This document shows positions 57,700-64,000 of a DNA stretch of 64,000 bases, piece by piece. A program made the translations under genes and the position numbers. The notes beneath the pieces are model-generated. The model did no database searches, was not told the DNA's origin, and was given only the letters and a program-made list of their open reading frames with translations. Location: positions 1,364,001-1,428,000 of the forward strand of contig NZ_CP157000.1 of the NCBI RefSeq assembly GCF_039905635.1, in the 5' to 3' direction. Positions within the stretch are counted from its first letter, which is position 1; each line of letters begins with the position of its first letter. This DNA comes from Microbacterium sp. ProA8 (GTDB taxonomy: Bacteria > Actinomycetota > Actinomycetes > Actinomycetales > Microbacteriaceae).

Positions 57700-58131
57700 A
57701 TGCGGACAAACGTGTCCGGAAGGATCGCCGCGGTGCTGGTCGGGCTCGAGGGACTGGGCCTGACGGCGCTCACGGTGCGCGAGATCGTCGCGATCGCGGC
57801 GGGCGACACCGGCTCGATCGCGAGTGCGATCGCGCTCGCCGTGCTGACACTCGTGGGCGCCGCGGCCGTGCTCGCCTTCGCCGTGGCCATCTGGCGCGGC
57901 CAGTCGTGGGGTCGCTCCGGCGGCATCGTGACACAGCTGCTGATCCTGGCGGTCGCCTTCGGTGCCGCCACCGGCAGCTTCGCCGATCCGTCGACAGCTT
58001 GGGCGCTCGCCATCCCGGCGCTCATCGTGCTGGTGCTGCTCGTGCTGGCCGTGCGCGACGCCGGACGTGCAGCACGCCGGCAGGACGGCCGCGAGACCGA
58101 CGGCGATGCGCCGAGTGCGGCATCCCGCTGA
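57700..58131 (+). CDS. small membrane protein, four helices
   Basis: A 143-residue protein with four hydrophobic helices (about 8-32, 38-60, 70-92, 98-122) and an Arg/Asp-rich cytoplasmic tail. No family motif is visible; similar proteins are common and unnamed in actinobacteria. I start at the ATG at 57700, with GACGGAG upstream; the frame to 57649 adds a basic leader. It is divergent from whiB1 and convergent with bcp. Confidence 0.75.
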   Translation: MRTNVSGRIAAVLVGLEGLGLTALTVREIVAIAAGDTGSIASAIALAVLTLVGAAAVLAFAVAIWRGQSWGRSGGIVTQLLILAVAFGAATGSFADPSTAWALAIPALIVLVLLVLAVRDAGRAARRQDGRETDGDAPSAASR

Positions 58132-58145
58132 TCCCGGCACCGCAC

Positions 58146-58165
58146 CGACGGCTCTGCCGCCGTCG
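58146..58165. terminator. hairpin between the membrane protein and bcp
   Basis: CGACGGC and GCCGTCG pair around a six-base loop, between two convergent genes. The stem is short. Confidence 0.45.
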
Positions 58166-58179
58166 CGCAGAGTGAGGCG

Positions 58180-58650
58180 TCAGACGCCGAGGAGTGCGCG
58201 GACGCGAGCCACGTGACCGGTCGCGCGCACGTTGTACAGCGCGTGTGCGATGCGTCCCTTCTCATCGATCACGAAGGTGGAACGGATGACCCCCATGAAC
58301 GTCTTGCCGTAGTTGACCTTCTCGCCCCAGACGGCGTACTTCTCGTGCACCTTGTGGTCGGGGTCGCTGAGGAGGTCGTAGGTCAGGCGGTCGCGCTCGC
58401 GGAATCGCCGGAGCTTCTCGGGCTGGTCGCGCGAGATGCCGAGGATCGTGTAGCCGGCCGCCTGCAGCGGAGCGAGGCTGTCGCGGAAGTCGCAGGCCTC
58501 CTTGGTGCAGCCGGGCGTCATCGCCTCGGGATAGAAGAAGAGGATCACCGGCCCGCCCCGGAGGTCCTTCAGCGTCACGGCCCGCTCATCCTGGTCGACG
58601 AGGGTGAAGGCGGGGGCGAGGGAGCCGGGTTCGAGGCGCGTCGTGGTCAC
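58180..58650 (-). CDS. bcp: thioredoxin-dependent peroxiredoxin Bcp
   Basis: A 156-residue peroxiredoxin that reduces hydrogen and organic peroxides with thioredoxin. The peroxidatic C48 lies in FYPEAMTPGCTKEACDF with the resolving C53 five residues later, the alpha-helical pair of Bcp/PrxQ. Length is normal. The GTG at 58650 follows TAGAGT by six bases, so the message is probably leaderless. Together with katG and sigH it adds to the peroxide and thiol-stress genes in the window. Confidence 0.95.
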   Translation of the reverse strand: MTTTRLEPGSLAPAFTLVDQDERAVTLKDLRGGPVILFFYPEAMTPGCTKEACDFRDSLAPLQAAGYTILGISRDQPEKLRRFRERDRLTYDLLSDPDHKVHEKYAVWGEKVNYGKTFMGVIRSTFVIDEKGRIAHALYNVRATGHVARVRALLGV

Positions 58651-58656
58651 CGTTCC

Positions 58657-58662
58657 ACTCTA
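58657..58662 (-). promoter_or_regulatory. -10 hexamer for leaderless bcp
   Basis: TAGAGT on the minus strand, six bases before the GTG at 58650. Confidence 0.5.
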
Positions 58663-58715
58663 GGCGCGGGCCCGTCGGCGAATGGCTGAGCCGGCCGGGG
58701 AGGTGGGGCGGCCGC

Positions 58716-59777
58716 CTACGAGCTGGTCTTGTGCGACTTCTCGGCGAACGTCTCGAGGAGTCGCTGCAGGGAGTCGAGGCGTGCCGGCCCGCCGGGGCCG
58801 AGACGTCCCTCTTCGACGGCCTCGACGATGGCGCAGTCGGGGGCGTCCGGCAGGTGCGTGCAGCCGCGGGGGCACTCCTCGGCGACCTCGGCGAGGTCGG
58901 TGAACGCGCGCAGGATGTTGGCGGGATCGACGTGGCCGAGGCCGAACGAGCGGACCCCGGGTGTGTCGATCACCCAGCCGTTGCCGCCCTCGCCCCGATA
59001 GCGCAGCGACACGGTGGAGCTGGAGGTGTGACGCCCGCGCCCGGTCACCACGTTGACGTGTCCGGTCGCGCGTCGCGCGTCCGGCACGAGGGCGTTGACG
59101 AGCGTCGACTTGCCGACGCCCGAGTGCCCGACGAACACGGTCGAGTGCCCCTCGAGCGCTGCGCCGATCCGCCCGAGGGGCATCTCGTCGCGCCCGCTCG
59201 TGAACACCACGAGGTCCAGCCCTTCGAAGTGCGAGAGGAACGCCGCGGGGTCGGCGATGTCGGTCTTCGTCACGACAAGAAGCGGACGGATGCCGGCATC
59301 CAGCGCCGCCACGAGGTAGCGGTCGACGAGCCGCGGGCGGGGTTCGGGGTCTGCGGCGGCGACCACGACGAGCATCTGGTCGGCGTTGGCGACGACGACG
59401 CGCTCCACCTGGTCGGTGTCGTCGGCGCTGCGCCGCAGCAGCGATGTGCGCTCCTCGATGCCGACGATGCGCGCGAGGGTGCCCTCGTCGCCCGTGGCGT
59501 CGCCCACGACGCGAGCACGGTCGCCCGTGACGATCGGGCTCTTGCGCAGCTCCCGCGCGCGGACGGCGAGCACGGTCCGCTCATCGGGCAGGTCCTCGTC
59601 GAGGAGAACCGTGTAGCGACCGCGGTCGACGCCGAGTACGCGGGCGATCTGGGCGTCGCTGTGCGCCGGCCGCCGCTTCGTGCGAGGGCGGTTGGCCTTG
59701 GGGTTGGGTCGCACCCGGATGTCGGCCTCGTCGAACTCGGAATCGTCGTCGTCGTCGAGGTCGTCGAGCCAGCTCAT
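58716..59777 (-). CDS. rsgA: ribosome small-subunit GTPase RsgA
   Basis: A 353-residue circularly permuted GTPase that checks late 30S assembly. The permuted order is visible: G4 TKTD (170-173) comes before G1 GHSGVGKST (217-225) and G3 DTPG (271-274). An OB fold precedes it and a C-terminal zinc site follows (C302, C306, H308, C315). The N-terminus is an acidic Asp/Glu run. It lies 63 bases downstream of aroA on the same strand, the same pairing as Rv3227-Rv3228 in M. tuberculosis. Confidence 0.95.
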   Translation of the reverse strand: MSWLDDLDDDDDSEFDEADIRVRPNPKANRPRTKRRPAHSDAQIARVLGVDRGRYTVLLDEDLPDERTVLAVRARELRKSPIVTGDRARVVGDATGDEGTLARIVGIEERTSLLRRSADDTDQVERVVVANADQMLVVVAAADPEPRPRLVDRYLVAALDAGIRPLLVVTKTDIADPAAFLSHFEGLDLVVFTSGRDEMPLGRIGAALEGHSTVFVGHSGVGKSTLVNALVPDARRATGHVNVVTGRGRHTSSSTVSLRYRGEGGNGWVIDTPGVRSFGLGHVDPANILRAFTDLAEVAEECPRGCTHLPDAPDCAIVEAVEEGRLGPGGPARLDSLQRLLETFAEKSHKTSS

Positions 59778-59840
59778 GCCGTCGTCCTGGGTCGCTTCAC
59801 CGTGTCACCCCGATCGCTCCGCCACCGACTCCGCTGCCGC

Positions 59841-61211
59841 TCACGAGGCGCGCATCGTCTCCTCGGAGACGCCGTCCGCGTGCTCGCCGTCGAGCATGCG
59901 CTGCCAGATCTGCGGGAACTCCGGCATCGTCTTCGCCGTGGTGCCGATGTCGTCGACCTCGACGCCGGGCACGGCGAGTCCGATGAGCGCACCGGTCGTC
60001 GCCATGCGGTGGTCGTGCATGGCATGCCACACGCCGCCGCGCAGCGGCCGCGGCACGATGCGGATGCCGTCGGGCAGCTCTTCCGCCTCGCCGCCGAGGC
60101 CACGCAGTTCGGCGACCAGTGCCGCGATCCGGTCGGTCTCGTGCCCGCGGATGTGACCGATGCCGTGGAGGGTCGAGGGCGACTCGGCGAAGGCCGCGAG
60201 CGCGAAGATCGTCGGGGTGAGCTCGCCCGCCGCCGACAGGTCGAGGTCGACGCCCTGGATGCCGGTGCCCCCGGTGACGGTGAGTGCGCCGCCGCGACGG
60301 ACGACGCGGGCGCCCATCAGCGACAGGATCTCGGTGAGCATGGCGCCGGGCTGGGTGGAGTGGGCCGGCCAACCGGTGACCGACACGGATCCGCCGACGA
60401 TCATCGCCGCAGCGAGGAACGGCGCCGCGTTGGACAGGTCGGGTTCGATCGCGACATCCTTGCCGCGGACGGGACCTGCCGGCACGATCCACTCGCCGAC
60501 GCCCGGACGCTCGACGTGCACACCGCGGTGCGCGAGGGCCTCGACGGTCATGTCGATGTGCGGAATGCTCGGAAGCCGCTCGCCCGCGTGGCGCAGCTGC
60601 AGACCGACGTCGAAGCGCGGCGCGGCGAGCAGCAGGCCCGAGACGAACTGGCTCGAGGCGCTGGCGTCGATGGTGACCTCGCCCCCGCGCACGTGGCCGT
60701 GCCCGCGGATGATGAAGGGCAGGGCCCAGTGGCCGCCGTCGTCGATGTCGACGCCGACGTCGCGCAGCGCGGTGATCATGGCGCCCATGGGGCGGTGGAG
60801 GGCGCTCTCGTGCGCGGTGAGCGTGACATCGCCGCGGGCGAAACCGCCCAGCCCGGCGACGAACCGCATGACGGTGCCGGCCTGACCGCAGTCCACCTCG
60901 GTGTCGCCGTGCATCGGCCACACCGGGGTCACCTCGATGTCGTCGCCGTACAGTCCGGTGCCGGGAACGAGCTCGATGCCGACGCCGAGCGAACGCAGGG
61001 CGTCGATCATGCGCGCCGAATCGTCGGAGTGCAGCGGCGCGATGAGGCGGCTCGGGGCGTCGGCGAGTGCGGCGAGGATGAGCTCGCGATTCGTCAGGGA
61101 TTTCGAGGCGGGGACGGTCACCGTCGCATGCAGCGGGCCGTCTGCGACGGGAGCGTGCCAATGGCCGCGCTCGATCGGCGCGGAGGTCGGGGAATACGCG
61201 TCGGCTGTCAT
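59841..61211 (-). CDS. aroA: 3-phosphoshikimate 1-carboxyvinyltransferase (EPSP synthase)
   Basis: A 456-residue shikimate-pathway enzyme joining phosphoenolpyruvate to shikimate-3-phosphate. The N-terminal substrate loop ASKSLTNRELILAAL gives K37, S38 and R42; the family signature around GQAGTVMRFVAG and LSNAAPFLAAAMI is intact, as is GHETDRIAALVAELR near the C-terminus. The ATG at 61211 has TAGGGT eight bases upstream. It is divergent from sigH, an arrangement kept from M. tuberculosis. Confidence 0.96.
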   Translation of the reverse strand: MTADAYSPTSAPIERGHWHAPVADGPLHATVTVPASKSLTNRELILAALADAPSRLIAPLHSDDSARMIDALRSLGVGIELVPGTGLYGDDIEVTPVWPMHGDTEVDCGQAGTVMRFVAGLGGFARGDVTLTAHESALHRPMGAMITALRDVGVDIDDGGHWALPFIIRGHGHVRGGEVTIDASASSQFVSGLLLAAPRFDVGLQLRHAGERLPSIPHIDMTVEALAHRGVHVERPGVGEWIVPAGPVRGKDVAIEPDLSNAAPFLAAAMIVGGSVSVTGWPAHSTQPGAMLTEILSLMGARVVRRGGALTVTGGTGIQGVDLDLSAAGELTPTIFALAAFAESPSTLHGIGHIRGHETDRIAALVAELRGLGGEAEELPDGIRIVPRPLRGGVWHAMHDHRMATTGALIGLAVPGVEVDDIGTTAKTMPEFPQIWQRMLDGEHADGVSEETMRAS

Positions 61212-61389
61212 CGGGTTCTACCCTACTGAACGGCTCCGGAACGACGCGTAATGCACGTCGACACGGGCCGCGAGCCACCCACCGAACGGAGCTGGATGTT
61301 CGCCACTCTCGACCGCCTCGACCTCGAGGCGCCGCTGCTGCACAGCGGGCCCGTCGCGCCGGTCCCCGGCGGCCTGGAGGCCGCCGCCG

Positions 61390-61395
61390 TAGACT
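61390..61395 (+). promoter_or_regulatory. -10 hexamer for leaderless sigH
   Basis: TAGACT lies five bases before the GTG at 61401 and eight before the ATG at 61404; either codon could begin a leaderless message. Confidence 0.4.
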
Positions 61396-61403
61396 GGCGC
61401 GTG

Positions 61404-62012
61404 ATGAGCGACCCGATCGACCAGACGGACCAGGTGCAGGATCCGCGCGCGCAGTTCGAAGAGCAGGCACTGCCCTTCATGGACCAGCTGTACGCCGCCG
61501 CCATGCGCATGACTCGCAACCCCGCGGACGCGGCCGACCTCGTGCAGGAGACCTTCGTCAAGGCTTTCGCCTCGTGGAAGACGTTCACGCAGGGCACGAA
61601 CCTCAAGGCGTGGCTGTACCGCATCCTGACCAACACCTACATCAACACCTATCGCAAGAAGCAGCGCGAGCCGTACCAGGGCACGATCGATGACCTCGAG
61701 GACTGGCAGCTCGGCGGTGCCGAGTCGACCACTGCGTCGAGCACCCGCTCGGCCGAGGCCGAGGCGATCGACCACATGCCCGCGTCGGTCGTGAAGGACG
61801 CGCTGCAGTCCATCCCGGAGGATTTCCGGCTGGCGGTGTACCTCGCCGACGTCGAGGGCTTCGCCTACCAGGAGATCGCCGACATCATGAAGACCCCCAT
61901 CGGCACGGTCATGAGCCGTCTGCATCGTGGCAGGCGGATGCTTCGTGAACTGCTGGCCGACTACGCAAAAGAGCGCGGCATCGCGACTGCCGCCACGAGG
62001 AGCACGAAATGA
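61404..62012 (+). CDS. sigH: ECF sigma factor SigH
   Basis: A 202-residue ECF sigma factor close to mycobacterial SigH. Region 2 shows [22 protein letters not shown] and [21 protein letters not shown]; region 4 shows [18 protein letters not shown] and [14 protein letters not shown]. SigH drives heat, oxidative and thiol stress genes (thioredoxins, clp genes). The start could also be the GTG at 61401, or further upstream in frame (to 61251); homology begins after this ATG. Its stop overlaps the rshA start (ATGA), so sigma and anti-sigma are made in a fixed ratio. Confidence 0.95.
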   Translation: MSDPIDQTDQVQDPRAQFEEQALPFMDQLYAAAMRMTRNPADAADLVQETFVKAFASWKTFTQGTNLKAWLYRILTNTYINTYRKKQREPYQGTIDDLEDWQLGGAESTTASSTRSAEAEAIDHMPASVVKDALQSIPEDFRLAVYLADVEGFAYQEIADIMKTPIGTVMSRLHRGRRMLRELLADYAKERGIATAATRSTK

Positions 62013-62251
62013 CCGACTGCGGCTGTGAGAAGGCCCGGCGCGACCTGGAGGAGTACCTGCGCCACGAGGTCTGCAAGACCGAACAGGGCGACATCGCCGA
62101 GCACCTCGAGAACTGTGCGAGCTGCCGCGACGAGGCTCTCGTCGCACGGACCCTGACCGAGGTGGTCGCCCGGGCCTGCAAGGAGAGCGCACCCGAAGAG
62201 CTGCGCGATCAGGTGCTGGCCAAGCTGCGGGCGGTTCAGGCGACGCACTGA
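62009..62251 (+). CDS. rshA: zinc-binding anti-sigma factor RshA
   Basis: An 80-residue anti-sigma factor of the ZAS type: the HxxxCxxC motif is H32, C36, C39, with further cysteines at 4, 6, 22 and 57 in reach for redox sensing. RshA holds SigH inactive until oxidation forms disulfides and expels zinc. It is shorter than the mycobacterial protein. The ATG overlaps the sigH stop. Confidence 0.92.
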   Translation: MTDCGCEKARRDLEEYLRHEVCKTEQGDIAEHLENCASCRDEALVARTLTEVVARACKESAPEELRDQVLAKLRAVQATH

Positions 62252-62300
62252 CGGCTGGCGTTCGCCGCGGTGCGGCGGGCACGGTGGTGCCGGCCGTCAG
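62248..62300. terminator. possible long-loop hairpin between rshA and lipid kinase
   Basis: CTGACGGCTGG and CCGGCCGTCAG pair over 11 bp with one G-U, reaching both stop codons of the convergent genes, with a 31-base G+C-rich loop. Weak as a terminator because of the loop. Confidence 0.35.
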
Positions 62301-63202
62301 CCGGCCGGGGTGAAGATCGTGAGCGCGCCGGGCACCACGTCGACCCTGAGCGGCAGGGCCCCTATGGGGTCGCCGTCCGCGTACGCGGTGACGCCCGGCG
62401 AAGACAGTCGCACCGCGCGCACGCGCCGGATCGACACCTCGGCAACCCCGCCGTGCGTGCCGCGGTACACCCGCGGCAGCAGCCGAAGCAGACGCAGGCG
62501 GCCGGCGGGGCGCACCAGCACCAGATCGAGCAGCCCGTCCGCCGGGTCGGCGTCCGGGCAGATCGGGATGCCGCCCCCGTAGGTGCGCCCGTTGCCGACC
62601 GTCGCCATCACGAGGTCGCCGCTCAGGTTTTCTCGTGTGCCGTCGGCCAGCTCGAGTTCGACCTCGTACGGGATGCCGGCGAGCGTCAGGAACTCGACGA
62701 GGATCGCGATGTTGTACCGCGAGCCGCCGCGCGGCCATCGCATCGCGTTGGCGCGGTCGTTGACCTTCGAATCGAAGCCGCTGGCCAGCACCGAGCCGAA
62801 GTACTGCGTCGAGCCGTCGCTGCGGGTCACGCGGGCGAGGTCGACCCGCCGAGTGCGACCGCCGGCGATGGTGTCGGCCGCAGCCGTGACGTCGAGTTCG
62901 CGCAGCCCCAGGGTGGCCGCGAAGTCGTTGCCGCTGCCGGAGGGGACGATGCCCAGAGGGATGCCGGTCCCCGCGACCTCCTGGATCGCGAGGTTGACGG
63001 TGCCGTCGCCCCCCGCGACCGCGACGGCGTCCACGCCGACCTGGATCGCGGCGCGCAGCAGGGCGGAGGACTCGGCCGCGCTGCCGCCGCTCAAGATCGA
63101 TGTCTGCACACCGCGGGTGCGCAGGTGCTCGGCCGCGCGCGTCGCGGCGCCCGTGTGCGCCCCGGCGCGTGCAGCGGGATTGACGAGAAGCGCGACCTTC
63201 AT
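62297..63202 (-). CDS. diacylglycerol/sphingosine-type lipid kinase
   Basis: A 301-residue member of the DAGK catalytic family. The nucleotide motif GGDGT (64-68) and PSGSGNDF (87-94) are present, and the C-terminal beta-sandwich has GGGIPICPDADPADGLLDLV. M. tuberculosis Rv2252, a diacylglycerol kinase used in phosphatidylinositol mannoside synthesis, sits beside a flavoprotein as here. The ATG at 63202 overlaps the stop of that flavoprotein gene; the longer open frame is a shadow of it. Confidence 0.92.
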   Translation of the reverse strand: MKVALLVNPAARAGAHTGAATRAAEHLRTRGVQTSILSGGSAAESSALLRAAIQVGVDAVAVAGGDGTVNLAIQEVAGTGIPLGIVPSGSGNDFAATLGLRELDVTAAADTIAGGRTRRVDLARVTRSDGSTQYFGSVLASGFDSKVNDRANAMRWPRGGSRYNIAILVEFLTLAGIPYEVELELADGTRENLSGDLVMATVGNGRTYGGGIPICPDADPADGLLDLVLVRPAGRLRLLRLLPRVYRGTHGGVAEVSIRRVRAVRLSSPGVTAYADGDPIGALPLRVDVVPGALTIFTPAG

Positions 63203-64000
63203 GCGCGGTCGGCCGGTTCGGCCGCCGGGGTCACGAGGGCGCCCGGGTTCATGATGCCGGTCGGATCGAGGACGCGCTTCACCGCGCGGAGCACCTCGAC
63301 CCCGAGTGCGCCGATCTCCGCCTCGAGGTAGGGGCGGTGGTCGCGCCCTACGGCATGGTGGTGGGTGATCGTGCCGTGCGTCTCTCCGATCGCGCGGGAC
63401 GCGGCATCCTTCGCCCTCGCCCACCGGGTCTGCGGATCATCGGTGAGTGCGGCGACGACGGTGAAGTACAGCGAGGCGCCTGCCGGATAGACGTGCGAGA
63501 TGTGGCAGAGCACGAGGGGCTTGGTGCCGGTCGCGGTGAGACTCTCGGTCAGCGCGGCCGTGACGGCGTGCTTCAGAGCGGGCAGGTGCGTCCAGGTCGC
63601 CGCGGTCTCGAGGGTCTCGGCGAGGATGCCGCTGTCCATGAGGGTGTCGCGCAGCGCCGGAGAGGCGAAACGGCCGCGCTCCCACGATCGGGCAGGGTCT
63701 TCGCCGCGCGAGGTGGCGCCGTGTGCGGTGCACACCGCGGCGAGGTCGTCTCGCGTGGCTTCGGCCTCGGCGGGGGCCGCGCCCTCGAAGGTCGCGACGG
63801 CCAGGCATCCGCGCAGACGGGTGAGATGGCCGCCCAACGCGGCGTTCACGCGCGTCTCGGTCTCGTCGCTCAGCCGCAGCACGGTGGGACGGATGCCGCG
63901 CTGCGTGGCTTCGCGGAACGCCGACGCGCCACTGGCGAAGTCCGGGAAGGACCATGCGCCGTAGGCGGTCGCCGCCGGGGTCGGGCGGACGCGGACGGTG
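63199..64000 (-). CDS. FAD-linked oxidase, alkyldihydroxyacetonephosphate synthase-like, C-terminal part
   Basis: The frame is open from the end of the window to 63199; about 266 C-terminal residues are seen, with the N-terminal FAD-binding half beyond base 64000. RPTPAATAYGAWSFPDF, then RGIRPTVLRLSDETET, and the closing LKRVLDPTGIMNPG-type end (VKRVLDPTGIMNPGALV) mark the FAD-linked oxidase family, nearest to AGPS-like proteins such as Rv2251. The family forms ether lipids or oxidises a 2-hydroxy acid; the choice cannot be made from this part. Coupled with the lipid kinase, a lipid role is likely. Confidence 0.88.
   Translation of the reverse strand, partial: TVRVRPTPAATAYGAWSFPDFASGASAFREATQRGIRPTVLRLSDETETRVNAALGGHLTRLRGCLAVATFEGAAPAEAEATRDDLAAVCTAHGATSRGEDPARSWERGRFASPALRDTLMDSGILAETLETAATWTHLPALKHAVTAALTESLTATGTKPLVLCHISHVYPAGASLYFTVVAALTDDPQTRWARAKDAASRAIGETHGTITHHHAVGRDHRPYLEAEIGALGVEVLRAVKRVLDPTGIMNPGALVTPAAEPADRA

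Noticed and set aside
61238..61270. SigH-type autoregulatory promoter (GGAAC near 61238) for sigH
   Set aside because: No CGTT-type -10 element occurs at 16-19 bases downstream, so the match is only the five-base -35 word.
61251..61403. Longer SigH starting at 61251
   Set aside because: The added 51 residues precede the conserved start and run through the TAGACT hexamer; kept only as a possibility.

Overview
The window is high-GC DNA from an actinobacterium, most likely a member of the Microbacteriaceae (Microbacterium or a close relative). The evidence is two WhiB regulators, MtrA/MtrB/LpqB, a SigH/RshA pair, PdtaS, an Rv3235-family protein, DUF3499, SpoIIM/RDD/MoxR genes, and many start codons that sit 5-8 bases after a TANNNT hexamer with no ribosome binding site, the hallmark of leaderless actinobacterial messages. 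Almost every base is coding. I see no tRNA, rRNA, CRISPR array, prophage or insertion sequence.

Layout. 1-7.5 kb: a cell-surface polysaccharide locus (cut-off GT2 glycosyltransferase, UDP-galactopyranose mutase glf, a DUF6541-like GT-C membrane protein, a GlfT1-like galactofuranosyltransferase, two tandem O-antigen-ligase/polymerase proteins). 7.7-16.3 kb: manA, whiB2, a large GT2-plus-membrane protein with its DUF5719 partner, a metallopeptidase-family protein, DUF3499, and S-adenosylhomocysteine hydrolase. 16.3-28.1 kb: RDD and SpoIIM genes, then a Fur-box-controlled fur-katG unit facing aqpZ, then the operon GPDPase-membrane protein/DUF4129/DUF4350/MoxR/DUF58. 28.3-34 kb: mtrA-mtrB-lpqB, a ComF-like phosphoribosyltransferase, and the ribosome hibernation factor hpf. 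34-46.8 kb: an accessory stretch (amidohydrolase, coiled-coil protein, small secreted protein, DEAD-box helicase, and a six-gene ABC-transporter operon with a PadR regulator). 47-57 kb: secA, an aminotransferase, a group of little-known actinobacterial genes (118-aa protein, Rv3235 family, tandem Sm-like protein, excisionase-type HTH, SAF protein, TadZ-like ATPase) and the sensor kinase pdtaS. 57.2-64 kb: whiB1, a membrane protein, bcp, rsgA, aroA, sigH-rshA, a lipid kinase, and a cut-off FAD-linked oxidase.

How it fits together. Much of the order matches the conserved Mycobacterium tuberculosis block Rv3213c-Rv3260c, but two blocks interrupt it: fur-katG-aqpZ plus the MoxR operon between sahH and mtrA, and the 34-46.8 kb block between hpf and secA. 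The themes are envelope building (galactan/mannose supply, GTs, ligases, LpqB, SecA), envelope and redox sensing (MtrAB, SigH/RshA, WhiB1/2, Fur/KatG, Bcp), and core metabolism (AroA, SahH). The best leads for new biology are the tandem Sm-like protein at 52.4 kb, the orphan SAF/TadZ-like pair at 53.4-55.4 kb, the PadR protein with a C-terminal AT-hook and its candidate operator, and several long perfect inverted repeats in intergenic DNA.
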